From NCBI GenBank assembly GCA_020631075.1, contig JAHDHX010000005.1:1-64000 (forward strand): 64,000 nt of DNA. The letters are read 5' to 3'. Made by a program: the position numbers and the translations under genes. Position 1 is the stretch's first letter; every line of letters begins with the position of its first letter. Shown piece by piece: positions 1-9,795 of the stretch. The stretch is from Candidatus Altimarinota bacterium. GTDB lineage: Bacteria > Patescibacteriota > Gracilibacteria > UBA4473. The notes under the pieces were generated by a model that saw only the letters and a list, made by a program, of their open reading frames with translations, was not told the origin of the DNA and did not search any database.

Positions 1-56
1 CTTAAGTCGTAACAAGGTATCCGTACGGGAATGTGCGGATGGATTATCGCCTTTTA
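1..56 (+). rRNA. rrs: 16S ribosomal RNA, 3' end (partial; 5' part is outside the window)
   Basis: AAGTCGTAACAAGGTATCCGTACGGGAATGTGCGGATGGATTATCGCCTTTT matches the universal 16S 3' end; helix 45 CCGTACG-GGAA-TGTGCGG is intact. Confidence 0.93.
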
Positions 57-208
57 CAGAGGCTAATGGGTATCGGAGCAAACCAATTTTTTTTACCGCT
101 CCTAAGACGTATATGAGAGTTTTACGTAAACTCTGGTCTCTCATATGCTAAATTCCCAGGGTCGAATTATACGTTCGAAGTGTCAGAGATTTTTTTGTAC
201 CTGAAAAT

Positions 209-257
209 AAAGTAAGAACCTCCTTTAGGAGGTTCTTATGGTTGATTTTTTAAAATA
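209..257 (+). terminator. Rho-independent-like hairpin downstream of 16S
   Basis: TAAGAACCTCC-TTT-AGGAGGTTCTTA perfect inverted repeat followed by a T-rich run. Confidence 0.6.
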
Positions 258-275
258 AAAAAATACAAATAGGAC

Positions 276-740
276 ATGGGAAATAATAATTTTGAAACAA
301 ATTTCTACATATCAAAAGAAGAAAAATCTGCACTTATTGCCAAACATGGCAAAGTTCCAATGTTATACGATTTTTATAATAAAAATCATGACAGACTACC
401 GCCACTTACCTCTGTATTTGCAAAAAAATGCAATAATCTCTCAGAGCTATCGATAGAAAACCGATACAAAATATTTGAAATAATTATGGCACTTCCTTCT
501 AAGGAAGGAATGCATCGATACCTTATCAATCTCCCAAAACAACCCACCGACATAAGAGAAGAAATGAAAGACATCTTACTTGGAAAAGAATACTACAATG
601 AAGAATTCGTAGAAATAAGCACTCGCATTGTCAGTGGAACTATAGAAAACATCCTCAAAGCCTTTGCCAAACATGGCATTACCTTTGAGCTCAACCAAGA
701 ATTTCAAGAAGCCAGTCAAACACTTCAGCTTACAGCTTAA
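276..740 (+). CDS. hypothetical protein (AT-rich orphan)
   Basis: 154-aa ORF, AT-rich relative to neighbours; no family recognised. Confidence 0.7.
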   Translation: MGNNNFETNFYISKEEKSALIAKHGKVPMLYDFYNKNHDRLPPLTSVFAKKCNNLSELSIENRYKIFEIIMALPSKEGMHRYLINLPKQPTDIREEMKDILLGKEYYNEEFVEISTRIVSGTIENILKAFAKHGITFELNQEFQEASQTLQLTA

Positions 741-743
741 AAG

Positions 744-1652
744 CTAATCCAACCCCATCACCCACTCCAGCAACGCCATCCGTGCTGGCACCGCATTGGC
801 CGACTGCGTGAAGTAATGCGCCTGCGGCAATGCATCAACCTCAGGGGTAATTTCGGTTATACGCGGCAACGGGTGCAGCAAGATCGCCTCAGGCTTCATC
901 TGCTGCACTAATTCAGGCGTCCAGATATATTTATCCCGCAACGCGAGGTATTCCGTCCGCTCCGCAAACCGCTCCGCCTGCACCCGCGTCGCATACACCA
1001 CGTCCAGACTCCCCAGCACACTGGGGGTCAGTTCTTCCAGCACCGTGTCTTGCGGCTGGCGATATTCCTCAGGCATCGCCAGCGACGGCGGCGCCACCAG
1101 CACCTGCTCCACCTGCCCAAACCGCCGCAGCACGGTCGACAGGCTATGCACCGTCCGCCCATATTTCAGATCCCCCACCATCCCCATCCGCAGCGGTCGG
1201 TCCAGCCCCCCAAAGTGCTTATACATCGTGTACACATCCACCAGGCTCTGCGTCGGGTGCTGCGACGGCCCGTCCCCCGCGTTGACCACCGGCACCCGCA
1301 CCTGCTTCGCCGCTGCGGCCGTCGCGCCGGGTTCTGGCTGGCGCATCACTATCACATCCGCATACGCCTCCACCATTTTCAGCGTGTCACTCAGCGTCTC
1401 ACCTTTTTTCAGCGAAGTATTATCAATCCCCACCTGCGTCAGCACCTGCCCCCCCAGTCGCAGCATGGCACTTTCATGGCTCAGGCGTGTGCGCGTCGAC
1501 GGTTCATAAAACAACGCCGCCATAATCTTCCCCCGCGCTATTTCCAGCCGCTCCCCCGCCGCCAGCGCGTCGGCAAATTGCTCCGCCCGCTGGCAGAGGT
1601 CTACCACCAGCCCCGCCGTCAGATCCGAAGCACCCAGGATGTGTCGCACCAT
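744..1652 (-). CDS. pyrB: aspartate carbamoyltransferase catalytic subunit
   Basis: ILGASDLT, FYEPSTRTRLSHESAMLRLGG, HPTQSLVDVYT, HPLPRITEI motifs. Confidence 0.95.
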   Translation of the reverse strand: MVRHILGASDLTAGLVVDLCQRAEQFADALAAGERLEIARGKIMAALFYEPSTRTRLSHESAMLRLGGQVLTQVGIDNTSLKKGETLSDTLKMVEAYADVIVMRQPEPGATAAAAKQVRVPVVNAGDGPSQHPTQSLVDVYTMYKHFGGLDRPLRMGMVGDLKYGRTVHSLSTVLRRFGQVEQVLVAPPSLAMPEEYRQPQDTVLEELTPSVLGSLDVVYATRVQAERFAERTEYLALRDKYIWTPELVQQMKPEAILLHPLPRITEITPEVDALPQAHYFTQSANAVPARMALLEWVMGLD

Positions 1653-1898
1653 CTGTATACTGTGCTAGGCAAACAAAACACAGACACTATAAGAAGCACT
1701 GATAAATTTCGCCAATCATAAAAAGAGGGATTTGGGGATGATTTTTTACGACAGGTTCTCACGGGGTCTCTCGACCCCGTGACGGTTCTGGAGTGAAAAA
1801 GCACCTCAAAGATCCTTTTTTGATGGCGACCAATTCGCAAATGTTTTACCGTTCCTTTCAATTTATCAGTGTTTCCTATAGCACAGTTTGCCCAGCCA

Positions 1899-3701
1899 TC
1901 ACTTCTTCATCATGGCAAAAAACGCATTCTGCGGGATCGTCACCTTCCCAAACTGCTTCAAGCGCTTCTTCCCCTTCTTTTGTTTATTGAGGAGTTTGTT
2001 TTTCCGCGTCACGTCTCCCCCATACAGCTTCGCGGTCACGTCCTTGCGCATCGCGCTAATGGTCTCCCGCGCCACGATCTTCCCCCCGATCGCCGCCTGG
2101 ATGGCAATCGCAAACTGCGCCCGCGGGATGATCTCTTTTAGCTTTTTGCACCACTCCAACCCGATTTTATGCGCGTCAGGTTTGAAAACTATCTGCGACA
2201 GAGCGTCCACACGGTCTCCCGCCACTAAGATATCCATCCGCGCCAAGTTCCCCTCCCGCAACCCTAACGGCTCATATGACATCGACGCATACCCCGAGCT
2301 AATCGACTTCAGATCATCATAGAAATCCGTCACGATCGAAGCCAGCGGTATTTCAAAGGTCAGCTCCGCTCTTTCCGCCCCCGTGTACTGAATGTTTTTC
2401 GACAGCCCCCGCCGCTCCGTGCACAGCGTCATCACCCCCCCGATCATCTCCGTCGGGCACATCACTCCTATCTTCATCCACGGCTCCTCCATCACCTTCC
2501 ACAGGCTACGGTCAGGCAGCTCCGAGGGGTTGGCCACCGTCTGGCGCTCTCCGCTGTTGAGGAGGATATCATAACTCACCGACGGCGCCGTCACGAGGAT
2601 GTTAAGGTCAAACTCCCGCTCGATCCGCTCTTGGATGATGTCCAAGTGCAACAAGCCCAAGAACCCCACCCGAAACCCGTGCCCCAGCGCCCCCGAGTGC
2701 TCCGCCGCATACTGCAACGACGCATCATTCAGCGACAACTTTTCTAAAGCCTTGCGCAGCAACGGGAAGTCATCCCCCTCTATCGGATATATCCCCGCAT
2801 ACACAAACGGCGTCACCTCGCTGTACCCAGGCAACACCAGCTCAGGCGTCGCTTTCACAGTCGACACCGTGTCCCCCACCCGCGCATCGACCACGTTTTT
2901 CAGCCCCGTCACTATGTACCCTACCTCCCCCTCTTCCAGCGCAGGCCGCGGCGTATATTGCGGGCTCAGGCACCCCACCTCCAGCGCCTCTATCTGCGTC
3001 CCCGTCCGCATCAGTCGGTACTTTTTCCCCTTTTCTATCCGCCCCCCAAAAACCCGCACACTACACACCACCCCGCGGTATGTATCAAACGTCGAATCAA
3101 AGATCAGCGCTTTTGGCTCCCCGTCGGCAAAGACTTCCTTGTGCTGTTGAAAGATAAAATTCTCTTCTGGCGGAGGGATCTCCGCCACAATCCTATCCAG
3201 CAACTGATCGACATTCGTGCCCGCCTTGGCCGACACATGGAGGATATCTTCAGACTTAAACCCCAGCAGTTCTTCTATTTCTTGCGCTCGGCGCTCGGGC
3301 TCGGCCGCTGGCAGGTCGATTTTATTCAGCACAGGAATGATCTCTAAACCGTGCTCAAGCGCCAAATACACATTCGCCAGCGTCTGCGCCTCTATCCCCT
3401 GCGTCGCGTCCACTACAAGGATAGCCCCTTCACACGCCGCCAGACTCCGACTCACCTCATAGCTAAAGTCCACATGACCAGGTGTATCGATCAAGTTCAA
3501 CTGCACCCCCTGCCACTCCATCCGCACTGGCTGCAGTTTAATCGTAATCCCCCGCTCTTGCTCCAGCTCCATGGTGTCGAGCATCTGCCCGCGTTTCATG
3601 TCCCGCTGGGCGATCGTCCCCGTAATCTCCAGAAACCGATCCGCCAGGGTAGACTTCCCGTGGTCGATGTGCGCGATAATGCAGAAATTTCGGACAGACA
3701 T
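1899..3701 (-). CDS. lepA: elongation factor 4 (LepA GTPase)
   Basis: MSVRNFCIIAHIDHGKSTLADRFLEITG...DTPGHVDFSYEVSRSLAACEGA...NKIDLP; C-terminal KKGKKRLKQFGKV; start placed at MSVRN, so the N-terminal extension in the ORF track is rejected. Confidence 0.96.
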   Translation of the reverse strand: MSVRNFCIIAHIDHGKSTLADRFLEITGTIAQRDMKRGQMLDTMELEQERGITIKLQPVRMEWQGVQLNLIDTPGHVDFSYEVSRSLAACEGAILVVDATQGIEAQTLANVYLALEHGLEIIPVLNKIDLPAAEPERRAQEIEELLGFKSEDILHVSAKAGTNVDQLLDRIVAEIPPPEENFIFQQHKEVFADGEPKALIFDSTFDTYRGVVCSVRVFGGRIEKGKKYRLMRTGTQIEALEVGCLSPQYTPRPALEEGEVGYIVTGLKNVVDARVGDTVSTVKATPELVLPGYSEVTPFVYAGIYPIEGDDFPLLRKALEKLSLNDASLQYAAEHSGALGHGFRVGFLGLLHLDIIQERIEREFDLNILVTAPSVSYDILLNSGERQTVANPSELPDRSLWKVMEEPWMKIGVMCPTEMIGGVMTLCTERRGLSKNIQYTGAERAELTFEIPLASIVTDFYDDLKSISSGYASMSYEPLGLREGNLARMDILVAGDRVDALSQIVFKPDAHKIGLEWCKKLKEIIPRAQFAIAIQAAIGGKIVARETISAMRKDVTAKLYGGDVTRKNKLLNKQKKGKKRLKQFGKVTIPQNAFFAMMKK

Positions 3702-3785
3702 AGCAGCAAATGGGGCAAATTTTTTGGAACCGTCAGCCGCAGTTATAGTGACACTGACCAAAAAGGCGAGTACCCTCTCCACGAA

Positions 3786-4406
3786 ATGCTCCCCCTCCGT
3801 CGCCTCGGCTTCACGATCATAGAGCTGCTGGTGGTCATCACCGTCATCGGCCTTTTGGCGGGGGTCGCAGTCCCCAGTTTTCAGGGGATGATAGAGCAGA
3901 ACGCCCACTCCACCCGCGTGACCGAAGTCTACCAGAGCCTCCTCCTCGCCCGCACCCAGGCCCAGGCCTACGCCCAGTGTGACAACGCTGGCACCTACGT
4001 CCCCGCCAGTCGGTGGGAGTGGGTCTGGCTCGGCGACACCGACGCCGACTCCGCCGACGAATGGCAAATTAACTGCATCATCGACAGCTCTGGTCTTTCC
4101 ACGACCGAGCAAACCAGCACCGACACCGACAACCTCATGGCAGGCCCCACCCCCATCACTGACTTCGACACCACCACCAGCCTCTACACGACCCCCACTC
4201 CCGCCTACGACACCCTCACCGTCAGCTTCCCCGTCGGCGGTCAGGGGCTCAACCTCATCGCCAGCGAATCCATCACCCCCACCACCACCCACACCTCACG
4301 CACCTGCCTCGACCTGTCTTCCACCACCGCTGACCAAACTGTCACCCTCGAGGTCATCGCCGCCAGCGGCCAGATCACCCTCACCTACGACCAAACCTGC
4401 TTGTAA
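3786..4406 (+). CDS. prepilin-type N-terminal methylation domain protein (GspH/FimT-like)
   Basis: MLPLRRLGFTIIELLVVITVIGLLAGVAVP class III signal peptide. Confidence 0.85.
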   Translation: MLPLRRLGFTIIELLVVITVIGLLAGVAVPSFQGMIEQNAHSTRVTEVYQSLLLARTQAQAYAQCDNAGTYVPASRWEWVWLGDTDADSADEWQINCIIDSSGLSTTEQTSTDTDNLMAGPTPITDFDTTTSLYTTPTPAYDTLTVSFPVGGQGLNLIASESITPTTTHTSRTCLDLSSTTADQTVTLEVIAASGQITLTYDQTCL

Positions 4407-4412
4407 TCCTCT

Positions 4413-5129
4413 ATGTACAGCGCTTTCCTTCGGCTGCGAACCCTGCCCCCGCGCACAAATGGTGAGACCCTCGTCGAGGTCCTCGCCGCCGTGGCCATCT
4501 TCACCATCGTCATGACAGGCGTGTTCGCCACCCTGGCCCAGAGTCTCAACCGCAGCGCCGACCTGCAGTCACGCGTCATCGCGCTCAGCCTCACGCAGGA
4601 AGCCCTCGAAGCCACCCGCCAAGCCCGCGACACCCGCTGGCTGCTGGACAGCAGCGACCCACGGGCCAGCTGGCTCCTGCGCGACACCTCCCCCAGCAAC
4701 ACCAGCTCCTTCACCAGCGGCCACTACCGCGTCCAGCTCACGACCAACCGCTGGTTTCTTCAGCGCGACACCGACGACCCAGCCATCACCGTCAACACCC
4801 CGCTTGACCTCACCGACGGCGCCGACACCTTTTACCAGCTCTACCGCACCCCCACCGGCACCTACACCCACAGCAGCACCAGCCCAAACACCCCCACCAG
4901 CTTCTACCGCAGCGTGACCGTCAACCTCCTCAACCCCTACGACCACGACTCCGACGGCACCGTTGACAACCCCTCCCTCGGGTTCTGCAACACCGCTGGT
5001 GACAGCTGTTCCGACCGCAAGCTCCAAGCCATCGCCACCACCCAGTGGCGCGAAGGCGACCGCGTCGAGTCCATCACCCTCGAAACCCAACTCTTCGACT
5101 TCTATCAGCGCACCAGCTATGACGGCTAG
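4413..5129 (+). CDS. minor pilin (PilV/GspI-like)
   Basis: NGETLVEVLAAVAIFTIVMTGVF prepilin-like N-terminus. Confidence 0.75.
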   Translation: MYSAFLRLRTLPPRTNGETLVEVLAAVAIFTIVMTGVFATLAQSLNRSADLQSRVIALSLTQEALEATRQARDTRWLLDSSDPRASWLLRDTSPSNTSSFTSGHYRVQLTTNRWFLQRDTDDPAITVNTPLDLTDGADTFYQLYRTPTGTYTHSSTSPNTPTSFYRSVTVNLLNPYDHDSDGTVDNPSLGFCNTAGDSCSDRKLQAIATTQWREGDRVESITLETQLFDFYQRTSYDG

Positions 5130-6111
5130 ATTTTCCTCGTTTTTCCGCTCTTGTTTCCGTCGCCGCGCTCGTGGTTTCACCTTGGTTGAGCTCCTCGTGG
5201 CGATCGGCATCGGCTCCGTGGTCATCATCACGGCCACAGCCGCCGTCATGCAAGTCACCCAGATCCAAAAACGCCTCCAAGTCAGCCAAAACTTCCACGA
5301 AGCCACTCGCCTTCTCGTCGAACGCCTCAGCCAAGACCTTCGTCATCAAACCATCGACTACCAGCAATATTGGCTCCAGACCCAAGACCCCAGCAACGCC
5401 AGCGGCCCCTGGGTCACCAGCGGGTGCAGCTCCCGCTCGGGTATGCCCCCCACCCCCCGCTACCTCGACTCATTCCTGTGGGACACCAACAACAACAACA
5501 CCCCCGACCGCCAGCTCGGCGGCCTCACGCTCGGCGGCACCCCCGACCCGTGCTCCCTCGCTCTCAGCAGCCCCACCCAGTCCACCCTCCACCTGACCAA
5601 CGGCACCCACACTCTCCGCACCCGCTACACATTCACCGCGCCCACCGTTGGCCCTCCCGCAACCCCGGGAACACTCAGTCGGCAGCAGTTCGCCGCCCTC
5701 GACACCAGCGGCGACGGCCAGGCCGACACCTGGGCCACTACCCTCCAGTGGGACACCGTCAACTCACTTTGTAAGGGCCAAAACCCCGCCGACAGCAGCT
5801 ATAAAACCATCCTCGACTTTCGGCATAAAACTGACGAAAGCTGGTGCCGCAGCTTCGTTGGCACCCCCACCGTCATCTCCCCCGACAGCCTGTCTCTCAC
5901 CGCGCTCAGCTTCACCCTCCACCCCGCGCGTGACCCCTACCTCAGCTACCAGCTCGACACCACCCAGCTCCAGCCCTTCGTCCAGCTTCAGCTCACCACC
6001 CAGCTGCTTGACGCCGACCAGTGGGGCTTCGACCCCACCACCCCCCCCACCCTAGACGTCCAGACCACCGTCACCTCACGGCTCTACGGCTCCCCCTACC
6101 AGCCCCAATGA
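5119..6111 (+). CDS. minor pilin (PilW/GspJ-like)
   Basis: RARGFTLVELLVAIGIGSVVIITATAAVMQ; start overlaps the previous stop; TGA stop. Confidence 0.8.
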   Translation: MTARFSSFFRSCFRRRARGFTLVELLVAIGIGSVVIITATAAVMQVTQIQKRLQVSQNFHEATRLLVERLSQDLRHQTIDYQQYWLQTQDPSNASGPWVTSGCSSRSGMPPTPRYLDSFLWDTNNNNTPDRQLGGLTLGGTPDPCSLALSSPTQSTLHLTNGTHTLRTRYTFTAPTVGPPATPGTLSRQQFAALDTSGDGQADTWATTLQWDTVNSLCKGQNPADSSYKTILDFRHKTDESWCRSFVGTPTVISPDSLSLTALSFTLHPARDPYLSYQLDTTQLQPFVQLQLTTQLLDADQWGFDPTTPPTLDVQTTVTSRLYGSPYQPQ

Positions 6112-6149
6112 TCCCCCCACACATTATGATTCCCCCCACCCACTCTCGT

Positions 6150-6179
6150 TTGACACCCCTTCCCCCCATGGTTTAGATT
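6150..6179 (+). promoter_or_regulatory. candidate promoter of gltX
   Basis: TTGACA (6150-6155), 18-nt spacer, TAGATT (6174-6179). Confidence 0.45.
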
Positions 6180-6220
6180 CCAAAACCACTCTTCACTGTC
6201 CCTTACTCCCCTTCCACCTT

Positions 6221-7744
6221 ATGCACCCCGCCCTCACCCCCCACTCGCCCGACCGCCTCACCGCGCTCACCCCCACCCCCCTCACGGGGGAAGTAGTTGT
6301 CAGGATGCCCCCCTCACCCACCGGCCACCTCCACCTCGGCACCGCCCGCACCGCCCTGTTCAACTGGCTCTTTGCTCGCCGTCATCAGGGCCAGATCATC
6401 TTTCGGTGGGAGGACACCGACCGCGAACGCAGCCAAACCGCCCACGAAGAAGAAATCCTCGACGGCCTCGCCTGGCTGGGGATGGACTTCCGCACCCAGT
6501 CAGACGCCTTCTACCGCCAGACAGAGTCCGACGACTTCCACCGCGAATGGATTCGCAAACTCTGGGCCGAAGACAAAATTTTCCCCTGTTTCGAGACCCC
6601 CGAAGCCATCGACTCCCTCCGCCAAGCCGCCCACAGCGCTCGGACGAATTTTGTCTTTTGGTCCCCCTGGCGCAGCACCCCCCGCCCAGAGCTCGAGTCA
6701 AAAATCAACCAAGGCCAAGCCTTCGTCTGGCGCATCCGCACCCCAAAAGGGGAGACACTCACGTTTACTGACGCCATCAGGGGTGAGATCAGCACCCCCT
6801 CCGACACTTTAGGTGACTTCGCCATCGCGCGGTCAGACGGCAGCGTCCTCTATATGCTCGCCAATGTCCTCGACGACAGCTTTCAGGGCGTCACGCACGT
6901 CATCCGGGGCGAGGACCATGTGTCCAACACCCCCAAACAAGTCCTCCTCTACCGCACCATCGACCGCCCTCTGCCGGTCATCGCGCACATCCCGCTGGTG
7001 CTCGACTCGCACAAGAAAAAACTCTCCAAACGAAGAGTCGAACCAGGCGTCGCCGTCTTGATCCAAGACTTTCAGGATTATGGCTTCTGCCCCGAAGCCG
7101 TCGTCAACGGCCTCGCCCTCATCGGCTGGAACCCCAAATCCGAGCAAGAGCTCTTCACCCTGTCCGAACTCTGCCAAGCCTTTGATTTAGGCGGGGTTCA
7201 AGCCGCCTCCGCGCAATACGACTACGACAAAATGCTCTGGCTCAACCGCCAGTGGCTCAGCACCCGTCTCTCGCCCGAGCGCCTCACCGCTGACTACGCC
7301 CAGTGGGAATCCCCCCAAACCCTGCACCAGCACCCGCATTTCACCCGCGCCCTGCCCATCATGGCGCAGAAGTGCAAGACCTACGCGGAAATGGGGACCG
7401 AGTTCCCTTACTTTTTCAGCGACATCACCGTCACCATTGACGGCCTCACCGTCCCGAAAAAAGCCATCCATCCCCCCGAAGCCATCACCATCTTGACCGC
7501 CTGCCACCAGACACTCGCCAATCTACCCGACGACCAGTTCACCCCCGCAGGCATCAAAGCCGCCATCATCCCTGTCATCCAGCACCTCGGGCTTAAAAAC
7601 GGCCAATTCTTACCCCCCTTTCGGTATTCCCTCAGCGGCACCACCCCCTCCGCAGGCCCGTTTGACACGGCGGCCGTCATCGGCCGTGAGCAAGCCCTCA
7701 CCCGCCTGCAAAATGCCCTTGCCGTGCTGCAGCCCCACGCCTAG
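6221..7744 (+). CDS. gltX: glutamyl-tRNA synthetase
   Basis: VVRMPPSPTGHLHLGTARTALFNWLFARR; WEDTDRERS; KKLSKRR. Confidence 0.94.
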   Translation: MHPALTPHSPDRLTALTPTPLTGEVVVRMPPSPTGHLHLGTARTALFNWLFARRHQGQIIFRWEDTDRERSQTAHEEEILDGLAWLGMDFRTQSDAFYRQTESDDFHREWIRKLWAEDKIFPCFETPEAIDSLRQAAHSARTNFVFWSPWRSTPRPELESKINQGQAFVWRIRTPKGETLTFTDAIRGEISTPSDTLGDFAIARSDGSVLYMLANVLDDSFQGVTHVIRGEDHVSNTPKQVLLYRTIDRPLPVIAHIPLVLDSHKKKLSKRRVEPGVAVLIQDFQDYGFCPEAVVNGLALIGWNPKSEQELFTLSELCQAFDLGGVQAASAQYDYDKMLWLNRQWLSTRLSPERLTADYAQWESPQTLHQHPHFTRALPIMAQKCKTYAEMGTEFPYFFSDITVTIDGLTVPKKAIHPPEAITILTACHQTLANLPDDQFTPAGIKAAIIPVIQHLGLKNGQFLPPFRYSLSGTTPSAGPFDTAAVIGREQALTRLQNALAVLQPHA

Positions 7745-7789
7745 TTTACACTCCGACAACACACATACCCCCTCACTCCACATTACTTT

Positions 7790-8368
7790 ATGAAAGCCCT
7801 CAGTTCCCTCACCCTCAGCCTCTGCGCCCTGTTCTTTTCTGCTTGTTCTCACACTTCATCCCCCACCATCCCCATGACCGCCCTTTCCAACCCCGACAAC
7901 CCCACCGCCACCCTTCACACCACCATGGGTGACATCACCGTCGAGCTCTACGCCGACCAGACACCCCGCATGGCCGAAAATTTCATCAACATCGCCCAAG
8001 ACGACCTCTACGACGGCACCCCCTTCCACCGCGTCATTAAGGGATTCATGATCCAAACAGGCGACTACGAAAACAAAAACGGCACTGGCGGTCAGGCCCA
8101 CGGTGGCGGGATGATCGACGACGAATTCGCCGACGGCCTCACGCACCAGATCGGCGCCCTGTCTATGGCCCACCGCGGGCCCAACACCAACGGCTCCCAG
8201 TTCTTCATCGTCACGGGTCAGGCCAGCCACTTAAACGGCATGCACTCCGTGTTTGGTCAGGTCGTCGACGGGCTCGACATCGTCAAAGCCATCGAATCCG
8301 CCCCCACAGGCGCCATGGACAAACCCCTCGAAGACATCCTCATCGAAAAAATCACCATCCAAAAGTAA
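7790..8368 (+). CDS. cyclophilin-type peptidyl-prolyl cis-trans isomerase, lipoprotein
   Basis: lipobox-like LFFSACSH; GTPFHRVIKGFMIQTGDYENKNGTGG; NGSQFFIVTG. Confidence 0.93.
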   Translation: MKALSSLTLSLCALFFSACSHTSSPTIPMTALSNPDNPTATLHTTMGDITVELYADQTPRMAENFINIAQDDLYDGTPFHRVIKGFMIQTGDYENKNGTGGQAHGGGMIDDEFADGLTHQIGALSMAHRGPNTNGSQFFIVTGQASHLNGMHSVFGQVVDGLDIVKAIESAPTGAMDKPLEDILIEKITIQK

Positions 8369-8396
8369 CCGAAAATAATTCAGATTCTACCCAAAA

Positions 8397-8424
8397 ACCC
8401 CGCTCTCACAGCGGGGTTTTTTTA
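8397..8424 (+). terminator. Rho-independent terminator
   Basis: CCCCGCTctcacAGCGGGG followed by TTTTTTT. Confidence 0.85.
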
Positions 8425-8456
8425 TAAATTTTTGTAACAAAACCACGTCTTCGCCG

Positions 8457-9743
8457 TTGCACCTAATGTTTATGAATCCAGACAACCTCCTCCAACGTCT
8501 CTACCAAGCCGGGCACCCCAGCCCAGCGCGTGACCGCGCAGCCGTCGAAACCAAGGAGCGAATCTGGGCCACCACCGCCACCGCCTTCACCCAGTCCCAC
8601 ACCTCCCCGCTGGCTTCACTGTGGGGTCGGGCCCGCACTTGGCTGGGGGCTGGGGCCGCGCTCTGCGGTGTCTTCTTGGCCTACACCAGTCTGGTGCCCA
8701 CTGGGCCCGCCAGCGCTACCCTGGCCGCCAACGGCCAGCCCGTCATCATCTACCGCGACGGCCAGCCTTTCACCGTCGACCGTGACATCACCCTGCAACA
8801 GGGCGACATTATAGAGATCGGCCAAGGCGTCGGCTTCGCCACCATCAGCCTCCCCGACGGCGGCCACAGTCGCGTCGCGTCCGACAGCCTCGTTCGCCTC
8901 TCTGAGTCAGGCGAGCTCCTCGTCTCCGAAGGCTCAGTCGAGATGACCTTCACCCAGTCAGGCGGCCAGATCAGCACCCCGCTGAGCCTCGTCACCTCCG
9001 ACCACGAAGCCACCGTCCGCATCAAAGCCGACAAATCAGGCGACATCACCGTCTCCGCCCCTCACCAGCCCGTCACTTTGACAGACCAGCGCGACACCGC
9101 CATGACCCTTTTTGGTGGCAACGCCATCACCCTACGGTCAGACGCCTCACTCAGCCAGACTCAGCAGATCCCCTCAGAGCCGATCGCATTGACCGACGCC
9201 GCCCGCCTCGCGCTCGACCACAAGCTCGACATGACCCAATACCACGCCCTGTCATCCCTCTCCAACGCTCTGGCAGGCGACCAGATCAAACACCAAAAAA
9301 ACTTCACCACCGCCGAAAACCACTTCACCGCCCTCGGACAGATCCTCTTTTCTGAGCAAGCCCTGCGAGCCTACCTCCCGCAGCTCGGCCAAGGCGCCAG
9401 CCGCGACCAGACCTGGCAGCTCATCGGCGCAGTCATAGACGACCCCGCCATCCGCGACCGCGTCGAAGCCGTCTACCTCCTCCTCGGTCAGGTGCAACTC
9501 ACCGCCAGCCAAGGCCCCGACAGCGACTACGCCCCCTCCAGCACCACCCCCGCCGAGATGTACCTCCTCCTCGAGCGCCTCTTCCGCACCCAGCCCGACC
9601 GCCAACCCACCAAAGACCGCCTGCAAGCCCCCTACGTCACCCAGCTCGAGTCCCTCTCGCCCGAGCAACGCACCGCTGCCTTCTCCCACCTCCCCGCTGA
9701 CCAGCTGCAGTCCTACTCCCAGCTCTTCCCCTCTACCGAGTAA
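8457..9743 (+). CDS. FecR-domain-containing membrane protein
   Basis: single TM then FecR-like LQQGDIIEIGQGVGFATISLPDGGHSRVASDSLVRLSE. Confidence 0.6.
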   Translation: MHLMFMNPDNLLQRLYQAGHPSPARDRAAVETKERIWATTATAFTQSHTSPLASLWGRARTWLGAGAALCGVFLAYTSLVPTGPASATLAANGQPVIIYRDGQPFTVDRDITLQQGDIIEIGQGVGFATISLPDGGHSRVASDSLVRLSESGELLVSEGSVEMTFTQSGGQISTPLSLVTSDHEATVRIKADKSGDITVSAPHQPVTLTDQRDTAMTLFGGNAITLRSDASLSQTQQIPSEPIALTDAARLALDHKLDMTQYHALSSLSNALAGDQIKHQKNFTTAENHFTALGQILFSEQALRAYLPQLGQGASRDQTWQLIGAVIDDPAIRDRVEAVYLLLGQVQLTASQGPDSDYAPSSTTPAEMYLLLERLFRTQPDRQPTKDRLQAPYVTQLESLSPEQRTAAFSHLPADQLQSYSQLFPSTE

Positions 9744-9781
9744 CCCACCCCCGAGCCTCCCCCAGCACTCCCCACCTGTGG

Positions 9782-9787
9782 TATACT
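9782..9787 (+). promoter_or_regulatory. extended -10 box 8 nt before an ATG (leaderless-type start)
   Basis: TGG-TATACT then cctctgtg-ATG (9796). Confidence 0.5.
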
Positions 9788-9795
9788 CCTCTGTG

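Noticed and set aside
1050-1721. Long + strand ORF opposite pyrB
   Set aside because: Antisense shadow of a clear pyrB; His/Pro/Arg-rich translation typical of non-coding frames in a C-rich strand.
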